Source: Rickettsiaceae bacterium (GTDB lineage: Bacteria > Pseudomonadota > Alphaproteobacteria > Rickettsiales > Rickettsiaceae). Taken from it: a stretch of DNA of 9,722 nt. Below the pieces are notes generated by a model. It did not search any database and was not told the DNA's origin. It saw only the letters and a list, made by a program, of their open reading frames with translations. Below, piece after piece: positions 7,419-9,722 of this stretch (position 1 is the first letter of the stretch; the number at the start of each line of letters is the position of its first letter). Made by a program: the position numbers and the translations under genes. The stretch covers positions 1-9,722 of the forward strand of contig JAIOYD010000038.1 in the NCBI GenBank assembly GCA_021741285.1, read 5' to 3'.

Positions 7419-7871
7419 TTATGTTTTTTTTCTAATACGTTGTTCCTCGATAAGAGACATAGACCGCTCAAAGTAAAATGAGCTGATGTTCAAAAAGTCG
7501 AATTCACATTTCTTAAAAACATCGAACTTTGTTTTTGGGCAATCGATCTCTTGCTGCTCAATTCCTTGATAGACTAGCAGCTCATCTATCAGCTTTGCTG
7601 TCGATAAGGTACCGAGTACGCACCAGGTGCATATATGAAAAAACGAGGTATAGCAGTTTCTGTCAATGATGACGGTAACAGGTTTACTTTGTCTGTTTAC
7701 AGATTGGATCAGTTGACGTAATGCATCACAATCAAATGTATCTTCAGCATAAATAGTTTTGATTATTGCCAAATTATTATCTTGGCAGTAAGTAGTCAAA
7801 GATTTATCTAGCTCAATAATATTGTGATTATATGGTGGATATAATAGAATAATTGCTTTTTTGATGATCAT
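7419..7871 (-). CDS. Catalytically dead resolvase-fold protein upstream of the recombinase
   Basis: The 150-residue protein starts at the ATG at 7871, preceded by the strong site AGAGGGAG; an earlier ATG at 7919 would add 16 residues but lies inside the upstream hairpin and lacks such a site. By eye it aligns with the N-terminal domain of the neighbouring recombinase: KKAIILLYPPYNHN with KAIILARVSTKEQ, then TTYCQDNNLAIIKTIYAED with MEYCQRSNLEVIKTFSIIE, and VTVIIDRNCYTSF with IAVVADKVDRTQR. The nucleophile Ser is replaced by Pro13, the partner Arg by Tyr11, and the later Arg pair by Tyr and Phe, so it cannot cut DNA by the usual chemistry. There is no DNA-binding recombinase domain. Residues 90-150 are not recognised. 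It could be an accessory or directionality factor that dimerises with the active enzyme, or a decaying duplicate. The good ribosome binding site and intact frame favour a kept function. Confidence 0.7.
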   Translation of the reverse strand: MIIKKAIILLYPPYNHNIIELDKSLTTYCQDNNLAIIKTIYAEDTFDCDALRQLIQSVNRQSKPVTVIIDRNCYTSFFHICTWCVLGTLSTAKLIDELLVYQGIEQQEIDCPKTKFDVFKKCEFDFLNISSFYFERSMSLIEEQRIRKKT

Positions 7872-7884
7872 AATAACTCCCTCT

Positions 7885-7913
7885 TGAATAGTTAAACAAA
7901 GAGGTTTCAATAA
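7885..7913 (-). promoter_or_regulatory. Possible promoter of the recombinase pair
   Basis: On the minus strand TTATTG (7908-7913) and TATTCA (7885-7890) are 17 bases apart, shortly before the ATG at 7871. Both boxes are imperfect. The -35 box overlaps the left arm of the hairpin at 7903-7932. Confidence 0.3.
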
Positions 7914-7932
7914 CAACAACGCTATTGAAACC
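7903..7932. repeat. Ten-base inverted repeat in the recombinase promoter region
   Basis: GGTTTCAATA (7903-7912) and its perfect complement TATTGAAACC (7923-7932) flank ten bases. It may be an operator controlling the recombinase pair or a stem in a transcript. There is no T run, so it is not a typical terminator. Confidence 0.6.
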
Positions 7933-8135
7933 GTTCCGTTTTGACCGCCAAAGAGAAAATTTTAGGAATTATCTTTGGCGATCGGGGAGTTTACGAAACC
8001 GCCAAAAGTCAGTTACGATAGTCTTTAGGCCGAAACCCTGGACATACACTATCATCTCCCCGACCATAACAGGAAAGTCGAGGATACATCATTTATGGTT
8101 GATGCCTGCCACTTTTAGTAGAGGTCGTAACACCC
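7933..8135. other. G+C-richer, stem-rich region with no convincing gene
   Basis: G+C counted over 7921-8160 is 102 of 240 bases (about 42%), against roughly a third around it. Paired segments are 7946-7954 with 7972-7980 (nine bases), 7982-7989 with 8056-8063 (eight), 8017-8022 with 8048-8053 (six, nested in the former), and 8063-8069 with 8093-8099 (seven). The heptamer CGCCAAA occurs directly at 7946 and 8000 and inverted at 7974. A 72-codon plus-strand frame (7925-8143) and shorter minus-strand frames are open, but none has a good start or a recognisable product. Candidates are a structured RNA, a protein-binding control or transfer region, or the remnant of a lost insertion. Confidence 0.5.
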
Positions 8136-8159
8136 CAGAATAACTATATAGTTATTCTG
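8136..8159. repeat. Perfect 24-base palindrome
   Basis: CAGAATAACTAT (8136-8147) is followed directly by its exact complement (8148-8159). It lies 9 bases beyond the 3' end of the 8169-8471 gene and beside the stem-rich region. No T run follows on either strand, so a simple intrinsic terminator is unlikely; a protein-binding or recombination site is possible. Confidence 0.75.
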
Positions 8160-8168
8160 ACCCTGATG

Positions 8169-8471
8169 CTAAATTATTTTTCTTGACAAGTCAATCATGT
8201 TTCTTTTTTGCTCCTTATTCTTCAACTCTCTTTGTTTCTCAAGTTTGTAATTAAGAATTTCCTGACAAAAGCCAATCAGGTTTCTAGCTGCTTCAGAGGC
8301 TTCTGCTTCAGTTATTTTGTCCTTATACATTATCTTTATTTTAGCAATTATGTTAGCGTAAGTTTCTTCACTACTACGTTCGTTCCTTTCTATCTTTTGC
8401 ATCATTGTTTGAACCATTCTTTTGCAATTCATCATTTTAACATTAGGCAAACTTTCATATTCCGCAACCAT
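8169..8471 (-). CDS. Small charged helical protein of unknown function, divergent from the Cro-like gene
   Basis: I do not recognise this 100-residue protein. It is rich in Lys, Glu and Met, without membrane segments or signal peptide. The middle (EETYANIIAKIKIMYKDKITEAEASEAARNLI, split here only by my reading) looks helical, with the compact part ITEAEASEAARNLIGFCQEI about residues 53-72, and the C-terminal third (YKLEKQRELKNKEQKR) is strongly basic and could form a coiled coil or bind nucleic acid. A palindromic operator begins two bases before its ATG at 8471, and the regulator gene runs divergently, so it is probably controlled by that regulator. No ribosome binding site is visible and internal Met codons exist, so the start is uncertain. 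It may be an early gene, a co-regulator or an antitoxin-like partner of the element; none of these is shown by the sequence. Confidence 0.6.
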   Translation of the reverse strand: MVAEYESLPNVKMMNCKRMVQTMMQKIERNERSSEETYANIIAKIKIMYKDKITEAEASEAARNLIGFCQEILNYKLEKQRELKNKEQKRNMIDLSRKII

Positions 8472-8472
8472 G

Positions 8473-8505
8473 AGTTCATTAAATGAAACAAAAAATGAAC
8501 TAGTT
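8473..8505. promoter_or_regulatory. Operator cluster at the start of the 8169-8471 gene
   Basis: AGTTCATTAAATGAA (8473-8487) repeats the core of the palindrome at 8580-8606. A second partial site, ATGAACTAGTT (8495-8505), contains the palindrome AACTAGTT. The first site nearly touches the minus-strand ATG, so a bound repressor would block transcription or initiation there. Confidence 0.6.
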
Positions 8506-8579
8506 TATTTTATTAAATTACTACCAACATCAGCATTTATGCTCACTGCACTCTACGGAAATTATTTATAAATGTAGTA

Positions 8580-8606
8580 AAATTAGTTCATTAAATGAAC
8601 TAATTT
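8580..8606. promoter_or_regulatory. 27-base operator palindrome before the Cro-like gene
   Basis: AAATTAGTTCAT (8580-8591) and its exact complement (8595-8606) flank TAA. The right arm overlaps the predicted -35 box of the regulator, so self-repression by the Cro-like product is the simplest reading. Confidence 0.7.
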
Positions 8607-8632
8607 GAAAACTTTTTGCAAATGGATATAAA
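8605..8632 (+). promoter_or_regulatory. Promoter of the Cro-like regulator
   Basis: TTGAAA (8605-8610) and TATAAA (8627-8632) are separated by 16 bases. Transcription would begin about 40 bases before the ATG at 8681. The -35 box overlaps the operator by two bases. Confidence 0.55.
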
Positions 8633-8680
8633 GCTGTGTTTTTCTTAAATTATTTGTAATAACTTAAAATTGCTTCCATT

Positions 8681-8941
8681 ATGAGATTAGAAATATGGCT
8701 TGAAATACAAGAAATGGAAATTGAAGTGTTTGCAAAAGCAATTGGCAAGCGCAGAAGTTTAGTTCATAAATATATACACGAAGATGTGATACCAAGACGT
8801 AAGGTTATGATAAAAATTTATCATATAACTTTAGGATCAGTTACTGCTAATGATTTTTATCGATTATCTGATCAAATATTCGAGCAAGATTTTAAGAAAA
8901 AATTAGTTAAGGAAGTATTACATGCTAACTCTTTTCGGTAA
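8681..8941 (+). CDS. Cro/CI-like helix-turn-helix regulator
   Basis: The 86-residue protein has the shape of a small XRE/Cro-type DNA-binding protein and little else. MRLEIWLEIQEMEIEVFAKAIGKRRSLVHKYIHEDVIPRR would be helices 1-4; the helix-turn-helix is about residues 14-33, with the AKAIGKRRSLVHKYI pattern of turn and recognition helix. VMIKIYHITLGSVTANDFY is the typical closing part, in which a recognised habit is 'IY.IT.G.VT.NDFY'. The remaining C-terminal 25 residues are basic and helical. It has a promoter overlapped by a palindromic operator and a divergent partner with a matching operator, the layout of a phage or integrative-element switch. It presumably controls itself and the 8169-8471 gene. 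No ribosome binding site is evident before the ATG; the frame has no other start nearby that keeps helix 1. Confidence 0.85.
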   Translation: MRLEIWLEIQEMEIEVFAKAIGKRRSLVHKYIHEDVIPRRKVMIKIYHITLGSVTANDFYRLSDQIFEQDFKKKLVKEVLHANSFR

Positions 8942-9217
8942 TTTATAAATTCAGTTTCTGAGTATTGATTATTATTTCTTTTAAAGAATAAACAATTGGC
9001 AGATGTTATCATTTAGTCTCATACAAGCTGGCTAATAACATGGTGTTGAATAAAGTCAAAAGCTTAATCAAAGTGTCGTTTGATCATAATAGTCATTTAA
9101 ACATTTATCATCACTACATTAAATAACCCAAATTGTCCTAAAAATATATTTATTTCTCCCGATTTGTCTGTTACAATGGCTGAAAATAGGTTTTATATGC
9201 CCAGAATGTAGTCAATA
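8942..9217. other. AT-rich spacer between regulator and Fic-like gene
   Basis: I see no supported gene here. A 28-codon frame (9040-9126) has no family features. AATTTATAAATT (8940-8951) is a short palindrome at the regulator stop codon. TACAAT at 9172-9177 could be a -10 box for the next gene, but no good -35 box accompanies it. Confidence 0.5.
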
Positions 9218-9722
9218 TTGCCTGAAATCACTGTTTCTAACACAAATAATCGGAGAATGATCTCTCGTGCGGTGAATCAGGGAAAACTTCGTAAACTAGC
9301 TTCACGTCTTTATACTTCTAATCATACCGATACGCCAGAGGCAATTGTTAAACGTAATTTATGGCATATTATTGGTCAGCTTGTACCGGAGGCACTAATT
9401 GCAGATCGTACTGCATTAGAATTAAAGCCTGCACTAGATGGTTCAGTATTTATTGTCTCAGATAGAAAACGTGATATTGACTTACCTGGAATTATGGTGC
9501 GTACGCGCAGAGGACATCCGCCACTGCCAGAAGATAAACCATTTATGGATGGACTACGTCTTAGTTCTTATGCGCGGGCCTATTTAGAAAATATGCGTAT
9601 TTTACGCCCACGTGAAGAAAATGTTGCTCGCACGCTTAGTAGACAGGAAATTGAAGAGAGATTAGATACTATACTTAGGAAATCCGGTGAAAATGTCATC
9701 ATGCAAATACGAGATGAAGCAC
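9218..9722 (+). CDS. N-terminal part of a probable Fic-family protein with AbiEi-like front domain, partial
   Basis: The frame is open from 9212 to the window end and encodes ILPEITVSNTNNRRMISRA, then GKLRKLASRLYTSN, RNLWHIIGQLVPEALIADRT, ALELKPALDGSVFIVSD, RDIDLPGIMVRTRRG, LRLSSYARAYLENMR and VARTLSRQEIEERLDTIL. From memory this is the front section of long Fic/cell-filamentation proteins: a winged-helix, AbiEi-antitoxin-like part ahead of a Fic domain that transfers AMP or a related group to target proteins. The Fic motif itself (HPFxxGNGR) would lie beyond the edge, so the catalytic half is not seen. Upstream in the same frame, ATG codons at 9176, 9197 and 9206 are all cut off by TAG at 9209-9211; possible starts after it are TTG 9218 and ATG 9257, neither with a good ribosome binding site. 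G+C is higher than in neighbouring genes, suggesting recent transfer. It may be a pseudogene. Confidence 0.55.
   Translation, partial: MPEITVSNTNNRRMISRAVNQGKLRKLASRLYTSNHTDTPEAIVKRNLWHIIGQLVPEALIADRTALELKPALDGSVFIVSDRKRDIDLPGIMVRTRRGHPPLPEDKPFMDGLRLSSYARAYLENMRILRPREENVARTLSRQEIEERLDTILRKSGENVIMQIRDEA

Noticed and set aside
7433..7440. Frameshift in the A run near the end of the small resolvase-like gene joining it to the recombinase
   Set aside because: Shifting the frame there gives a stop within a few codons and does not reach the recombinase start, so the two are separate genes.
7925..8143. 72-codon plus-strand frame in the stem-rich island
   Set aside because: It starts inside a hairpin arm, lacks a ribosome binding site, has no recognisable domain, and the minus strand offers comparable frames.
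7900..8160. CRISPR-like array
   Set aside because: The repeats are short, irregularly spaced and partly inverted, with no constant repeat-spacer length and no cas genes.
8208..8486. 92-codon plus-strand frame
   Set aside because: It lies antisense to the 8169-8471 gene, has no ribosome binding site, and its Phe/Leu-rich translation is what the reverse of a Lys/Glu-rich gene gives.

Overview
This window looks like part of the genome of an AT-rich, host-associated alphaproteobacterium, most probably of the order Rickettsiales. The clues are an infA-maf gene pair, low G+C, intact lipid A synthesis (lpxC), a decayed gene for a probable secreted phosphoinositide-type phosphatase, and a mobile element sitting against a tRNA gene. 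The assignment is an inference from gene content; no database was searched.

Left part (1-5622), probably host backbone. All genes are on the minus strand: a partial mgtE magnesium transporter that runs off the left edge, tRNA-Leu(GAG), maf, infA, a broken effector-like phosphatase gene, and lpxC. Good sigma70-type promoters are visible for tRNA-Leu and infA, and a likely one for mgtE. The phosphatase gene (2510-4634) would encode about 707 residues if repaired. It carries the active-site loop CKSGKDR but is interrupted twice: by a one-base length change in a run of eight A, and by an in-frame TGA 21 codons before the catalytic cysteine.

Right part (5798-9722), accessory. tRNA-Asn(GTT) on the plus strand marks the junction. 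A large serine recombinase points at it from the right, and its last 13 codons and stop codon are the antisense of the 3' half of the tRNA gene, which fits integration at that site. Just upstream of the recombinase, on the same strand, is a 150-residue protein that aligns by eye with the recombinase catalytic domain but has lost the serine and the arginines. Next come about 260 bp of G+C-richer, repeat-filled DNA with no convincing gene, then a divergent pair: an unrecognised 100-residue protein (minus) and a Cro/CI-like regulator (plus). Near-identical palindromic operators lie by both starts. The window ends in the N-terminal part of a gene resembling the AbiEi-like front end of Fic-family proteins, with a TAG near its apparent original start.

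Working together: the right part reads as the integration and control end of an integrative element (recombinase, dead recombinase partner, repressor with operators, possible cargo). Its far end and second attachment site are not in this window, because no second copy of the tRNA-Asn 3' end was found by eye.
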